A stretch of DNA of 64,000 nucleotides from Mesorhizobium sp. WSM3626 (lineage in GTDB: Bacteria; Pseudomonadota; Alphaproteobacteria; Rhizobiales; Rhizobiaceae). Below the pieces are notes generated by a model. It was given only the letters and a program-made list of their open reading frames with translations, did no database searches and had not been told where the DNA came from. Position 1 is the first letter of the stretch; every line of letters starts with the position of its first letter. The stretch covers positions 32,731 through 96,730 of the forward strand of contig NZ_AZUY01000009.1 of the NCBI RefSeq assembly GCF_000513935.1. Reading direction: 5' to 3'. A program made the position numbers and the translations under genes. Shown here piece after piece: positions 53,819 through 61,194 of the stretch.

Positions 53819-54315
53819 CAGTGCGAACCCTTCAGGCAGTACATCTGCTCCAGCGCGCGGCGCTTGGTCAGGCCAGGCAGCGGCTTGAGGACGCCGTGCA
53901 CCCTTGCCTTGTTGAACTCGGTGATCTTCAGACACGCTCCTTTAACGTCGCCTGCGCGCAAAAGGCGGCTGACGGAACCTTCGCAGAACGTGCCGTTGCC
54001 GAGATTGTAGGAGAAGTCGTTGAAGGCCTGCTGGACGTAGACGTCGAGCTGCTCGTAGTTCGACACGCACTTGGCGTTGCCCTGCTCGTAATGGGCCATC
54101 CGCCTGGTGAGAAGAGCCCGGCACTCTGCCTCGGAGAACTTGCGGCCGGCCATATCCTTGGCGTTCTCGGTCTCGCCATAGCAGTAGGTCAGGACGCCGA
54201 TCGGATCGCGATAGACGTAGCCGCGATAGCCCTCCTGCGGCGCTGCCATGGCGGCGGCTGCGGCGATCCCGGCCGCTACTGTCGCGGCCGCCCCTGTGTT
54301 CCTGCCTGCGCCCAT
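53818..54315 (-). CDS. SAR endolysin, lysozyme GH24 family
   Basis: 165 residues. The catalytic triad fits E-x8-D-x5-T: EGYRGYVYRDPIGVLT, with Glu near residue 28. It cleaves the peptidoglycan glycan strand. The N-terminal segment GAAATVAAGIAAAAAMAAP is weakly hydrophobic and Ala/Gly-rich, typical of signal-arrest-release domains that let the enzyme leave the membrane. The start at 54315 follows GGCGGAAG. No separate holin was recognised nearby. Confidence 0.88.
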   Translation of the reverse strand: MGAGRNTGAAATVAAGIAAAAAMAAPQEGYRGYVYRDPIGVLTYCYGETENAKDMAGRKFSEAECRALLTRRMAHYEQGNAKCVSNYEQLDVYVQQAFNDFSYNLGNGTFCEGSVSRLLRAGDVKGACLKITEFNKARVHGVLKPLPGLTKRRALEQMYCLKGSH

Positions 54316-54398
54316 GGTGAGCTTCCGCCTGTGAAATCGGCCGGGAGATGTCCCGGCCATTTCACAGCACCATGCCTTCGGCGGCCGGCGGCAATCAT

Positions 54399-54414
54399 GC
54401 CCGCCGAAGCGGGC
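54399..54414 (-). terminator. UUCG-loop hairpin between the Mor-like gene and the lysis genes
   Basis: GCCCGC-TTCG-GCGGGC on the minus strand, 7 bases after the Mor-like stop, with no strong T-run behind it (ATGATTG). Together with the similar hairpins at 40378-40399 and 46518-46533 it looks like a recurring element of this phage. It probably ends the middle transcript; the late promoter should lie in the 83 bases that follow. Confidence 0.55.
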
Positions 54415-54420
54415 GGTCTC

Positions 54421-54795
54421 TTAATTGCTGGAAAAGAGGTCGGTCTGGCGCGGATCCCGGCTGCCCTTGACGGGCTTGTCCGGCATGCGCCGGAAGAGCT
54501 TGTCCACGCCGGTCTCGGTGATCCCGAGGCGGCCGGCTATGTCGCCATTCGATGCGCCAGCTTCGCGATACTGCCGCGCCCGCAGCTCGCGGGCAAGAGG
54601 CACCCGGATATACGAGCCTGAATAGCGGCGGGCAAGCTTCTTGGCCGCCGCCGGGCCGAGCTCCTTCGAGAGCGCGGTGTCATCACCGGACGCCGGCACA
54701 TACAGGCGGCGACCGCCATAGGCTTCCGCGAGCCGCACGAAGTCCGCCTGGCCAAGCAGGTGGAGCAGCTCGGTGGATCGCTGCTCGTCGCTCAT
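54421..54795 (-). CDS. Mor/C-family transcription activator
   Basis: 124 residues. The Mor pattern is clear: LAEAYGGRRLYVPA, ELGPAAAKKLARRYSGSYIR, and a C-terminal helix-turn-helix YREAGASNGDIAGRLGITET with GVDKLFRR. In Mu, Mor and C switch on middle and late genes; this single protein sits just before the lysis/head operon and is the likely late activator. ATGA overlap with the upstream gene. Confidence 0.85.
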   Translation of the reverse strand: MSDEQRSTELLHLLGQADFVRLAEAYGGRRLYVPASGDDTALSKELGPAAAKKLARRYSGSYIRVPLARELRARQYREAGASNGDIAGRLGITETGVDKLFRRMPDKPVKGSRDPRQTDLFSSN

Positions 54796-55052
54796 GCAAC
54801 CTTCGCTTCGCTGTCGCGGATGAGGCGCACCAGGACGTCATAGCCGGGAACGCTGCGGCCCTCGATCGTGGTGACGACAACACCGTCCACGAGGAGGAAC
54901 CGGGCTCCGAGCGTCCGGACGCATGGTGCCTGCTGGTGGCGTCGCGTGCCTTCGGCGATGTGGGCGCGCAGCTGCTCGACATCCATGCCGAGCACCCGCT
55001 CCATGTAGCGGACCATGGCGTGGTCTGAGACGCGGACCGGTTCGTCGCTCAT
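54792..55052 (-). CDS. Hypothetical phage protein
   Basis: 86 residues, MSDEPVRVSDHAMVRYMERV at the start, then LRAHIAEGTRR and RFLLVDGVVVTTIEG. Proteins with this DHA-RY-ER beginning are common in alphaproteobacterial prophages, and the fold may be RelE/BrnT-like, but this is not established. It is coupled to neighbours by ATGA on both sides. Confidence 0.65.
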   Translation of the reverse strand: MSDEPVRVSDHAMVRYMERVLGMDVEQLRAHIAEGTRRHQQAPCVRTLGARFLLVDGVVVTTIEGRSVPGYDVLVRLIRDSEAKVA

Positions 55053-55477
55053 GCTGGCTCCCATTCGATCAGTTTGCCTTCGAAGCGCCCGACACCGTGA
55101 TGCTGGAGCCAGAAGAAACCCATGTTTTCGCGGGCGGTGCCGCCACGCATGCCGAAGTCGAAGACGCAGGATGGCGCGAACCCGTCAGCCCGGCAGAACA
55201 GCTCGATCTCTTCGCGATGGAGGGGGATGCCCTCAATGGCGACGCTGACGATCGCACCGGGCATGAGATCGCTGACCGCAATCTCGATCGAGCGAACCCG
55301 CGTGCAGATCGGGTCGGCTTCGACAAGCTTGCGGCAATGGACCGTCCGCATGCCCTGATAGAGCTGGACCGGCTCACCCGGCCGGGCATGCCGCTTGCGA
55401 TCGGCGCGTACCGTCTGCAGCTTGATCAGCCCCGACACCTGCGGGCCGAACATTGCCTTGAAGCTATAGGCGACCAT
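55049..55477 (-). CDS. ASCH-like domain phage protein
   Basis: 142 residues. VSGLIKLQTVRADRKRHARP followed by GEPVQLYQGMRTVHCRKL has the form of ASCH domains (a PUA-like, probably RNA- or nucleotide-binding fold) in phage proteins. The C-terminus ENMGFFWLQHHGVGRFEGKL resembles that of the same group. Start at 55477 shares a base with the upstream gene stop. Function unproven. Confidence 0.7.
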   Translation of the reverse strand: MVAYSFKAMFGPQVSGLIKLQTVRADRKRHARPGEPVQLYQGMRTVHCRKLVEADPICTRVRSIEIAVSDLMPGAIVSVAIEGIPLHREEIELFCRADGFAPSCVFDFGMRGGTARENMGFFWLQHHGVGRFEGKLIEWEPA

Positions 55478-55710
55478 CAGCTCTGGCTCCGCATTGTGCG
55501 ATTGAATTCCGCCAAGGCGGTCGGCTCGTCGCGCCAAGCCGGCCAGAACCGCCAGAACCTGGTGATGCTGAAAGGATAGCTCGACACATGCCATTCGAGG
55601 CAAACGCGCCAGCGAATTTCGCCTGGCAGGGCCGCCCGACGAAAGGCAAAGAAGGCGATCGACCAGCCGTTCAGGCGGAGGTCGTCGCGGCCGCACCTGA
55701 AACGGACCAT
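55477..55710 (-). CDS. Small Trp/Arg-rich hypothetical protein
   Basis: 77 residues, MVRFRCGRDDLRLNGWSIAF; rich in Trp, Phe and Arg (WRVCLEWHVSSYPFSITRFW). It is tightly placed between two genes with one-base overlaps, which supports translation. No family known. Confidence 0.5.
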   Translation of the reverse strand: MVRFRCGRDDLRLNGWSIAFFAFRRAALPGEIRWRVCLEWHVSSYPFSITRFWRFWPAWRDEPTALAEFNRTMRSQS

Positions 55711-56069
55711 CAGCGTCCGCCTCCCGTGGACTGCAGCACCGCCAAATAGCGGTCGCGGAGCGTGCTCGGCTTGGCCGTGCCATCTTCGCCACCGAGATCG
55801 GGCCACCAATCGTCGCGGCCAAGCAGCCAGAGATGGCGCATGGCGATGTTGTTCACCACGCGACCGGCAGGCGGGTAGACCTCGATCGCGGCCGCGTCTT
55901 CACCGGCCATGCGGTTCTTGATCTCCTGCAGTTCGTCCCAGCCGATCGAGCCGTCATGCTCGATCGACAGGAGGCCGAGCTGGCGATCGTGATAGATCCG
56001 CAACGCTGCCCGCCACTTCGGCGGCCAGCTCGCGGCCTCGCGGGTGAAGATCAGGCGCGGGCCGTTCAT
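55710..56069 (-). CDS. Hypothetical phage protein
   Basis: 119 residues. A central helix (SIGWDELQEIKNRMAGEDAA) precedes AIEVYPPAGRVVNNIAMRHL, with WLL following; the V-Y-P...N-MRHLW pattern recurs in small phage proteins of unknown role. ATGA overlap with the upstream gene. No activity can be assigned. Confidence 0.6.
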   Translation of the reverse strand: MNGPRLIFTREAASWPPKWRAALRIYHDRQLGLLSIEHDGSIGWDELQEIKNRMAGEDAAAIEVYPPAGRVVNNIAMRHLWLLGRDDWWPDLGGEDGTAKPSTLRDRYLAVLQSTGGGR

Positions 56070-56269
56070 CGGACACCTCGCTTCTCGACGAACCGGTCGA
56101 TGTCTTCTAGGTCCTCGATCTCACCCACCAACTCAACCGCGCGTTCAAAGTCGGCGACTGTGTCACTGGCGAAATGCTCCAGGACGAAAGCCTGCGTTTC
56201 GCTCGGGCCGCAATCGGCCGACAGCCGTTCGCAGAGCAGACGTGCCATCTCGACGGCTCGCGGGCTCAT
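56066..56269 (-). CDS. Small acidic hypothetical protein
   Basis: 67 residues, MSPRAVEMARLLCERLSADC, acidic and helical. It is joined to the gemA gene by ATGA and to the next by ATGA, so clearly part of the early operon. Function unknown. Confidence 0.55.
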   Translation of the reverse strand: MSPRAVEMARLLCERLSADCGPSETQAFVLEHFASDTVADFERAVELVGEIEDLEDIDRFVEKRGVR

Positions 56270-56874
56270 GTCTTTCCCTTTCTGACCATCTCGCCCAGCG
56301 TGTTCATCACGGCCGGCCAGTCGCGGTCGGTCATCTGGTCGAGGGGCTTGGCCTTGTCGAAAACAAACTTGCGAAAGCCGGTCGCATCGACGGCCCGCAG
56401 AACGGACAGAAGCTGCCACTGTGCGAGTGCAATCTTTGCACCCGTTGGCCGCAGCCATGAGGCGGTGGAAACGCTCTGGCTCCAGTCGACGCCGGCCTCC
56501 CGCGTTATCCATGCCTTGAGCGCGTCGATCGCCTTGGCGGCGTCATCGGCGTCGAGCAGGAAGCGGGTGTGCTCGATGCCGGTCTGCCGCCTGACGAACG
56601 ACAGCATGGCGGCATCGCTGCGGTCGCGCACGATGCCGAGGTTCCAGGAGGCGATCCAGAGCGCCTGGAGCTTCTTCGCGAACGGCCCTTGAAGACCCTT
56701 TTCAGCGGGCTTGAAACCGCGCTGGCGCTGCTCGGTGATGATGAGCGTCAGCTCAGCTGGGTTCATCTCGCGCAGGCTGCGCTTGCCGGTGACCCGCTGA
56801 TAGAGATCCCGTGCAGTGTCCTCGTCGAGGCCGAGCTGCTTGTTGGCGACGTGGATGGCGGCGAGCGGGGTCAT
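56266..56874 (-). CDS. gemA: GemA-like regulatory protein (Mu gp16 family)
   Basis: 202 residues. The N-terminal region IHVANKQLGLDEDTARDLYQ with RVTGKRSLREMNPAELT is characteristic of the gp16/GemA family. In Mu, GemA modulates host gene expression and DNA supercoiling late in the early phase. The C-terminal part (LSVLRAVDATGFRKFVFDKA) is helical. Position upstream of the Mor-type activator is the usual one. Confidence 0.87.
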   Translation of the reverse strand: MTPLAAIHVANKQLGLDEDTARDLYQRVTGKRSLREMNPAELTLIITEQRQRGFKPAEKGLQGPFAKKLQALWIASWNLGIVRDRSDAAMLSFVRRQTGIEHTRFLLDADDAAKAIDALKAWITREAGVDWSQSVSTASWLRPTGAKIALAQWQLLSVLRAVDATGFRKFVFDKAKPLDQMTDRDWPAVMNTLGEMVRKGKT

Positions 56875-57437
56875 GACGCGACCCCGCTGCTGGCATCATT
56901 GATTGCGACGCAATTCCTCGGCGCAGCTCTGGATCTCGTGGGCGACGAGACTGAAGAGGTGCGAGAGCTTCTCGCTTTCGACCTCTTGGAGATTGGGGAC
57001 GGCCGCGACGAGGTCGTTGAGGCCTTGGAATGCAAGCACGGCAAAGTCCAGCCGGTCGATCGGCTGTATAGTTCCTGACATTTAATCTCCCCCCCGGGAA
57101 AGGCCTTATCGTTGTGATTGAGGGCGCTGCTGCTGGCATCGCGCACGCCGGCCGCCCTGGCGGCCGGACGAACGCAGGTTGGTAGACCGCATGGAAACGG
57201 CAAGCCTCTCGGCTTCCCGCGCCGCCCGACCAGGACGCTCCATGTCGGGCTACCAAACCCGGCCCCGCCTTTTTCGCGAAGCACCGTGACGATAGACACG
57301 AAACGATGAAGGCTGAAAGTAAAATCAGGCCTTCTCCCGTCTCTACCCACATGATGGTTAGTAAGACCTCTGTATTGGCCGGAGCCCATGCAGGGTTGCT
57401 TATGGACGACGATGCGGTCGGCAGCGATCGCGCTCAT
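56871..57437 (-). CDS. Possible Ash/Icd-like protein (frame overlaps other genes)
   Basis: A 188-codon frame starting MSAIAADRIVVHKQPCMG. Its middle (LREKGGAGFGSPTWSVLVGR, GLPFPCGLPTCVRPAARAAG) recalls P4 Ash / Icd-like proteins, which are short and occur in many prophages and ICEs. Only about the first 110 residues look like this; the rest runs through the frame of the 61-residue gene and to the gemA start. A 9-bp hairpin at 57148-57167 lies within. The signal may be an RNA rather than a protein. Confidence 0.35.
   Translation of the reverse strand: MSAIAADRIVVHKQPCMGSGQYRGLTNHHVGRDGRRPDFTFSLHRFVSIVTVLREKGGAGFGSPTWSVLVGRRGKPRGLPFPCGLPTCVRPAARAAGVRDASSSALNHNDKAFPGGEIKCQELYSRSTGWTLPCLHSKASTTSSRPSPISKRSKARSSRTSSVSSPTRSRAAPRNCVAINDASSGVAS
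56896..57081 (-). CDS. Small hypothetical early protein
   Basis: 61 residues, MSGTIQPIDRLDFAVLAFQG, helical with LQEVESEKLSHLFSLVAHEI. GGGGGAGAT lies 5 bases before the ATG, an unusually strong ribosome site that supports it. It overlaps the 3' part of the Ash-like frame. Function unknown. Confidence 0.6.
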   Translation of the reverse strand: MSGTIQPIDRLDFAVLAFQGLNDLVAAVPNLQEVESEKLSHLFSLVAHEIQSCAEELRRNQ

Positions 57438-57610
57438 GACGGACGCCCCGGCTTGGTTGCCTCTGCGAAGGCGGCATCACAAGCCACCGCATGTCGCGAC
57501 ACGTGCGTGGCCAGATCCTCCAGCACACGGGCGGCGGAATGGAAGGCACCGTCCTCGGCATACGTCTTGGCGAGGTCGGTCTTTTCTTCGATCAAATGGT
57601 GAATATTCAT
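57434..57610 (-). CDS. Small hypothetical early protein
   Basis: 58 residues: MNIHHLIEEKTDLAKTYAED at the start, then HSAARVLEDLATHVSRHAVA. Acidic, helical. It lies 3 bases after the previous gene and its stop overlaps the Ash-like start by ATGA. Too short to be in most gene lists, but coupling supports it. Confidence 0.5.
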   Translation of the reverse strand: MNIHHLIEEKTDLAKTYAEDGAFHSAARVLEDLATHVSRHAVACDAAFAEATKPGRPS

Positions 57611-57613
57611 CGT

Positions 57614-57847
57614 TCAAGCCTTCGCCAGGTCGTTGACGATCGCCGCAGCGACCAGGCGGAGGTTCACGTCGCTGCCGTCAGGGCTTCTCAGCCAGGGCTT
57701 GCCGAAGCGGATGACGATGGCATCGCCGAAGGCCTTGCAGAGCGTCGCCTCGACGCTCTCCATGCGGCGCTGACGCGTCGTCTCGCCTTCGCGGAGGAGA
57801 TCGGCCTTGGAGGTGCGGCTGCTGATGATGGTGCGGTCCATGGTCAA
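57614..57847 (-). CDS. Small hypothetical early protein
   Basis: 77 residues, MTMDRTIISSRTSKADLLRE, with RQRRMESVEATLCKAFGDAI and a helical end VNLRLVAAAIVNDLAKA. It overlaps the DUF3164 stop by ATGA (second ATG two codons later also possible). Unknown function. Confidence 0.55.
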   Translation of the reverse strand: MTMDRTIISSRTSKADLLREGETTRQRRMESVEATLCKAFGDAIVIRFGKPWLRSPDGSDVNLRLVAAAIVNDLAKA

Positions 57848-58500
57848 GCCCTCGCCATGTCGACGGTGATGGCGGTCCAGCTGTCGGTAGCGCTGCTCTC
57901 GCGCATGGCGAAGCGGACATACTCTTTCGAGCTGCGGGGTCGCTGAGCGTCCCGGATGGCGTCCATCGCCTTCAGCCAGCGCGGATCGGTTATGGCGAGC
58001 CGCAGCAGCATCAGGATCTCGGAGCGGTTGACCTTGCCTTCCTGATCGGTGTTGAAGGCGCGTGTGACGATCGTCTGGATCTCAGGCCGGCTGTCGGCGG
58101 CCCATTCCGTCAGGCACTCGTCAATCAGCGCCTTGGCGATCTGCAGCTCAGCGCCGAAATCCATGAAGTCGGCGACCTGGACGGTGACCTTGAACAGGCC
58201 GTCATAGGTCATGTAGGTGCGGTTACCCTTGCCTTTGTTGCCAGCCTTTACGAAGCCGTATTGCTCCGCGACCAGCTGGTCGAGCGCGGCCAGGTCCGAC
58301 ATGGTGTGGATCTTGAAGCGTGCGACCTGGTCGGAAAGCTCGCGGGCGAATTTGATGATCTTCCGGACCGTCTGGTCTTCCAGCTTGTCTTTGGGCTTCA
58401 CCAGTTCGTCGGCGGTGTAGCCGCCCTTGTGATTGATCCAGAACAGCTTGTCCTTGATGATTTCAACACCGGCCTGCGGGCCGGCTTCAACGATGTCCAT
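57844..58500 (-). CDS. DUF3164 family phage protein
   Basis: 218 residues. DUF3164 proteins occur in the early region of Mu-like phages; function unproven. Seen: GVEIIKDKLFWINHKGGYTA, NRTYMTYDGLFKVTVQVADF, and IVTRAFNTDQEGKVNRSEIL. The start at 58500 has GGAGA at good spacing; the first ATG (58506) is too close to it. This is not the Gam/Ku-like protein that Mu has in its early region. Confidence 0.88.
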   Translation of the reverse strand: MDIVEAGPQAGVEIIKDKLFWINHKGGYTADELVKPKDKLEDQTVRKIIKFARELSDQVARFKIHTMSDLAALDQLVAEQYGFVKAGNKGKGNRTYMTYDGLFKVTVQVADFMDFGAELQIAKALIDECLTEWAADSRPEIQTIVTRAFNTDQEGKVNRSEILMLLRLAITDPRWLKAMDAIRDAQRPRSSKEYVRFAMRESSATDSWTAITVDMARA

Positions 58501-58502
58501 GG

Positions 58503-58814
58503 TCATTCTCCTGTTGAGATCGGAATTGGGTGCATGAAGGTGAGAAGGTCGCGCACGGCGGCCATCTGCAGGACCACGTGTTCGTGGTGTTCGGCGTCCT
58601 GGCTGGCCCACGGCATCGACCGTTCCAGCGCGGTGACCAGAAGATTGGCTTCAAGGACGATCGCCCAAAGGCCTTCGGTGGCCTTGGCCAGGGCGAACAC
58701 CTCGGCAACAGTCGCCCTAGGCGCGTTGCGCTCGGGGTTGGCGATGATGCGGCCGCAAAGCTCGATCATGTCGAGCCTGGAGACCGCGGCGAGCAGTGCT
58801 TCACTTGCGGGCAT
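58503..58814 (-). CDS. Hypothetical early phage protein
   Basis: 103 residues, MPASEALLAAVSRLDMIELC, all helical (VAEVFALAKATEGLWAIVLE, EHVVLQMAAVRDLLTFMHPI). It overlaps the upstream gene by 14 bases and is 2 bases from DUF3164. No known family. Confidence 0.55.
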   Translation of the reverse strand: MPASEALLAAVSRLDMIELCGRIIANPERNAPRATVAEVFALAKATEGLWAIVLEANLLVTALERSMPWASQDAEHHEHVVLQMAAVRDLLTFMHPIPISTGE

Positions 58815-59073
58815 CGCGATGCCTTTCCATGGCCTTCGCGAGGGCTCGGGCCTTGCGTTCGAGTGCCCTCCGCGCCGGCAGTTCACCCGGCCCAAACTTC
58901 ATCTGGTCGAGCCGATCGACAGCGGCGCCTAGGTCGCGGCAGGCATGCATGACGGCTTCGTCTCGCGCCTTCTCCCGCTTCAAGGCCTCCAGGTCGGCGG
59001 CGACGATCGGCAGGATCTTGTCGATCAGCCGCGCCGCCAATGCCTGGGCGTTATGAGAGACCGGCGCTGTCAT
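58801..59073 (-). CDS. Hypothetical early phage protein
   Basis: 90 residues, MTAPVSHNAQALAARLIDKI, helical with a charged C-terminal helix (RRALERKARALAKAMERHRD). Start at 59073 shares ATGA with the upstream stop. Unknown function; probable coiled coil. Confidence 0.55.
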   Translation of the reverse strand: MTAPVSHNAQALAARLIDKILPIVAADLEALKREKARDEAVMHACRDLGAAVDRLDQMKFGPGELPARRALERKARALAKAMERHRDARK

Positions 59074-59390
59074 CGCGAGCCCACCGGCCGGCCATCCGAG
59101 AATGGGCGCGGGATCACCGGGAAGAGGCACACGTTGGAGCCAGGCTGGAACGCGACCTCGGCGACGCGTTCGGCCTCGGCCTCCCGCTCCGCCCGCGCGG
59201 CGCCATTCCAGAGATCGCGGCTGAGCCGGTTCTCCAGGTCGCGCGCCTTGTGGCGGAGGATCTTGATGCAGTCGCCCAGGATGCGGGCGTCCTGCGGGTC
59301 GAGGATGCGGGGCTCGTGCTGGTAGTCGGAAAGCAGGTCGTCGAGTTCGGCCAGGCCGTCTGACAATTCGAGGGACATTCTTTCGCCCAT
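59070..59390 (-). CDS. Hypothetical early phage protein
   Basis: 106 residues. MGERMSLELSDGLAELDDLL, a helical middle (DARILGDCIKILRHKARDLE) and a C-terminal part NVCLFPVIPRPFSDGRPV. AAAGGAG 10 bases before the ATG supports the start; M5 is an alternative. It has no family I can name. Confidence 0.55.
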   Translation of the reverse strand: MGERMSLELSDGLAELDDLLSDYQHEPRILDPQDARILGDCIKILRHKARDLENRLSRDLWNGAARAEREAEAERVAEVAFQPGSNVCLFPVIPRPFSDGRPVGSR

Positions 59391-59392
59391 GG

Positions 59393-59782
59393 CTATGTTC
59401 TCCTTTGGGGGCAGGTTTTGCAGGCGTGGAAAAGCTGGGCGCGATGCCGCGACGTGGCGCGGAACGGCTCCTTCTGTTCGGTGAGGCAGCGGTCGCGGCC
59501 GATCTCGCCCAGGACGGGACATTCGACGGTCAGCGCCATCAGCGCGCCACGCACCATCTGCTCGACGCGAGAGAGGTCGCCCATGTATTTGAAGGCGAGG
59601 ATTTGCGAGATCGCCGAGCGGCTGTAGTCGATGCGCTTTTCCGCGCCGCCCAGGCCCTCGGCATCGGCAAGCCGCGCCAGTTCCTCGATCCAGTCGGGCA
59701 CCGGTGTGCCCCATGCGGCCAAGGCCTTGTCGGCGAAGGTCTGGCCGGCCGGCCGGCTGTTCTTCACAGGTCCTCGGTTCAT
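59393..59782 (-). CDS. HTH early phage protein with C-terminal Cys cluster
   Basis: 129 residues. A probable helix-turn-helix (IDYSRSAISQILAFKYMGDL) and a C-terminal pattern VECPVLGEIGRDRCLTEQKE ... HACKTCPQRR, four Cys that may bind zinc. Proteins of this form are common early in alphaproteobacterial Mu-like phages, probably DNA-binding. ATGA-coupled upstream. Confidence 0.68.
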   Translation of the reverse strand: MNRGPVKNSRPAGQTFADKALAAWGTPVPDWIEELARLADAEGLGGAEKRIDYSRSAISQILAFKYMGDLSRVEQMVRGALMALTVECPVLGEIGRDRCLTEQKEPFRATSRHRAQLFHACKTCPQRRT

Positions 59783-60369
59783 GGCGAGACCTCGCGCGCG
59801 ACCGAATGGCCGACCACCACCTTGGCGTTGGGGTCGAACACCAGCTTGGCCGCAAGCACCTTGGGCGCCTGGTTGCCGAGGTTCCGCACCAGGCGGAACA
59901 CATGCCCGTTCTGCGCAAGGATGCCGGCGGCGGCGAGCGCGCAGGCATAGTTGCGCGCCGTCGACAGCGGGACGTCAGGGCATGCCCCGACCAGGTCGGC
60001 GGCGCCGAACATCTTGATCATCTTCATGGCGCGCCAGAGCTGCTCCTTCGCGCTCTCGGGCAGCTCCTTGCCATCGGCCGCCAGTCGGGGCGCGAGAGCC
60101 GGCTTTTTCACCAGCGTGAAGATGTTCTCGGACGGCAGGCCGCCGCCGTTGCCGACCTTGTTCTGGTCGACGATCTCAACGAAGCCGGCGAGCCGAAGCT
60201 TGCGCAGATAGCGCGTGGCGAGCCGGCGGGAGACGTTGGTCCGCCTGCTGACGTCATTGGCGGTCCAGGGGCGGCCAACCCGGTCCAGCTCCTTGATCAC
60301 CGTCCAGAAGCCAGCCTCGCCGCGCGGTACGGCAAGGTTCAGCTTCACCATGTCCAGCAGCGGCCTCAC
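59779..60369 (-). CDS. Winged-helix phage protein
   Basis: 196 residues. Residues about 20-70 are a winged helix: ELDRVGRPWTANDVSRRTNV followed by SRRLATRYLRKLRLAGFVEI. A second helical domain (about 105-160) contains DVPLSTARNYACALAAAGIL. It directly follows muB (ATGA) and may regulate early transcription or act in transposition or replication. No family name is certain. Confidence 0.68.
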   Translation of the reverse strand: MRPLLDMVKLNLAVPRGEAGFWTVIKELDRVGRPWTANDVSRRTNVSRRLATRYLRKLRLAGFVEIVDQNKVGNGGGLPSENIFTLVKKPALAPRLAADGKELPESAKEQLWRAMKMIKMFGAADLVGACPDVPLSTARNYACALAAAGILAQNGHVFRLVRNLGNQAPKVLAAKLVFDPNAKVVVGHSVAREVSP

Positions 60370-61115
60370 TGGAATTTCCTCATGGTGAACTTTGGCGCTG
60401 CATTGATGGCGGCCGGTCCGCCGAAGGTAACGAGGTCGATGACGCTAACGCCGGTGATCTGAGCCACCTGGACGACCTTGGCGAGGTTGATGACGATGCG
60501 CCGCGTGTTGCCCCTGGTCTTGTCCAGGATGGCAGCCGCGAGATCGGGCGCGAGGCGGACGCCTCCGCAGCGATTGACCGCGAGCAGCGCGAAGTCCTCG
60601 GCGTCGCAGGGCACCGCCGGCAGCCACTCCAGCACGCGGTTGTGGACGCGCTCGAACCCTTCCAGGAGGTGCGGCAACCGCTCCTCGCCGATCAGGACCA
60701 CGGGAGCGCCGGACTTGTCGGAAAGCTCCCTCAGCAGGTCGACGAAGCGCTTGTGGGCGATGAAATGCGCCTCGTCGATGATCAGCGGCTTGCGGGGATC
60801 GCCGACCATCACCATGATCGCCTGGTTCTTCAGCGCCTCGATCGAGCCACGCGGCGATGGCTCGCCCAGCTCCTTGAGAATGTCCGTGAGCAGCGACCGC
60901 GCCGAGGTGAACTGGCCACACTCGACATAGGCGGCGCGGTATTTGTTCGCCGCATAGATGGCGGACTCCGTCTTGCCCCATCCCGAGGGGCCAAAGTAGG
61001 CGGCCAGGCCGGGCAGCTTGGGGTCACGCTCGACCATGGTGGTCAGCAGCGTCGCGAACGCCGCCACGTTCTTGAGCGGCGCCGGCCGATTGACTTTCAG
61101 TATCTCCGTCATCAT
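60366..61115 (-). CDS. MuB-like transposition ATPase
   Basis: 249 residues, AAA+ ATPase that binds target DNA, brings it to MuA and gives target immunity. Walker A GPSGWGKT (42-49), Walker B LIIDEAHF (111-118), sensor region VVLIGEERLPHLLEGFERV, and a C-terminal domain with ILDKTRGNTRRIVINLAKV. It is shorter than Mu B (312 residues), lacking the N-terminal HTH part. ATGA overlap with the downstream gene. Confidence 0.93.
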   Translation of the reverse strand: MMTEILKVNRPAPLKNVAAFATLLTTMVERDPKLPGLAAYFGPSGWGKTESAIYAANKYRAAYVECGQFTSARSLLTDILKELGEPSPRGSIEALKNQAIMVMVGDPRKPLIIDEAHFIAHKRFVDLLRELSDKSGAPVVLIGEERLPHLLEGFERVHNRVLEWLPAVPCDAEDFALLAVNRCGGVRLAPDLAAAILDKTRGNTRRIVINLAKVVQVAQITGVSVIDLVTFGGPAAINAAPKFTMRKFQ

Positions 61116-61154
61116 CTTCCTCGTGTTGTGTGCCGCTTCGCGGCGCTGCTTTCT

Positions 61155-61186
61155 GATCGGCCCGGTGTTCCAGCAGCGGGCCGATC
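61155..61186. repeat. Hairpin between muA and muB
   Basis: GATCGGCCCG (61155-61164) and CGGGCCGATC (61177-61186) form a perfect 10-bp stem with a 12-base loop, 8 bases after the muA stop. No T-run follows on the minus strand. A second small stem, GCCGC-TTC-GCGGC, lies at 61132-61144. These fill the 79-base gap and may set the ratio of transposase to ATPase. Confidence 0.55.
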
Positions 61187-61194
61187 GCCTTTAC

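Noticed and set aside
57306..57602. 98-codon plus-strand frame
   Set aside because: It is antisense to the coupled early genes and has no ribosome site or known domain.
57844..58500. Considered as the Gam (Ku-like) protein of Mu
   Set aside because: The sequence matches DUF3164, not Gam; no other Gam candidate was seen.
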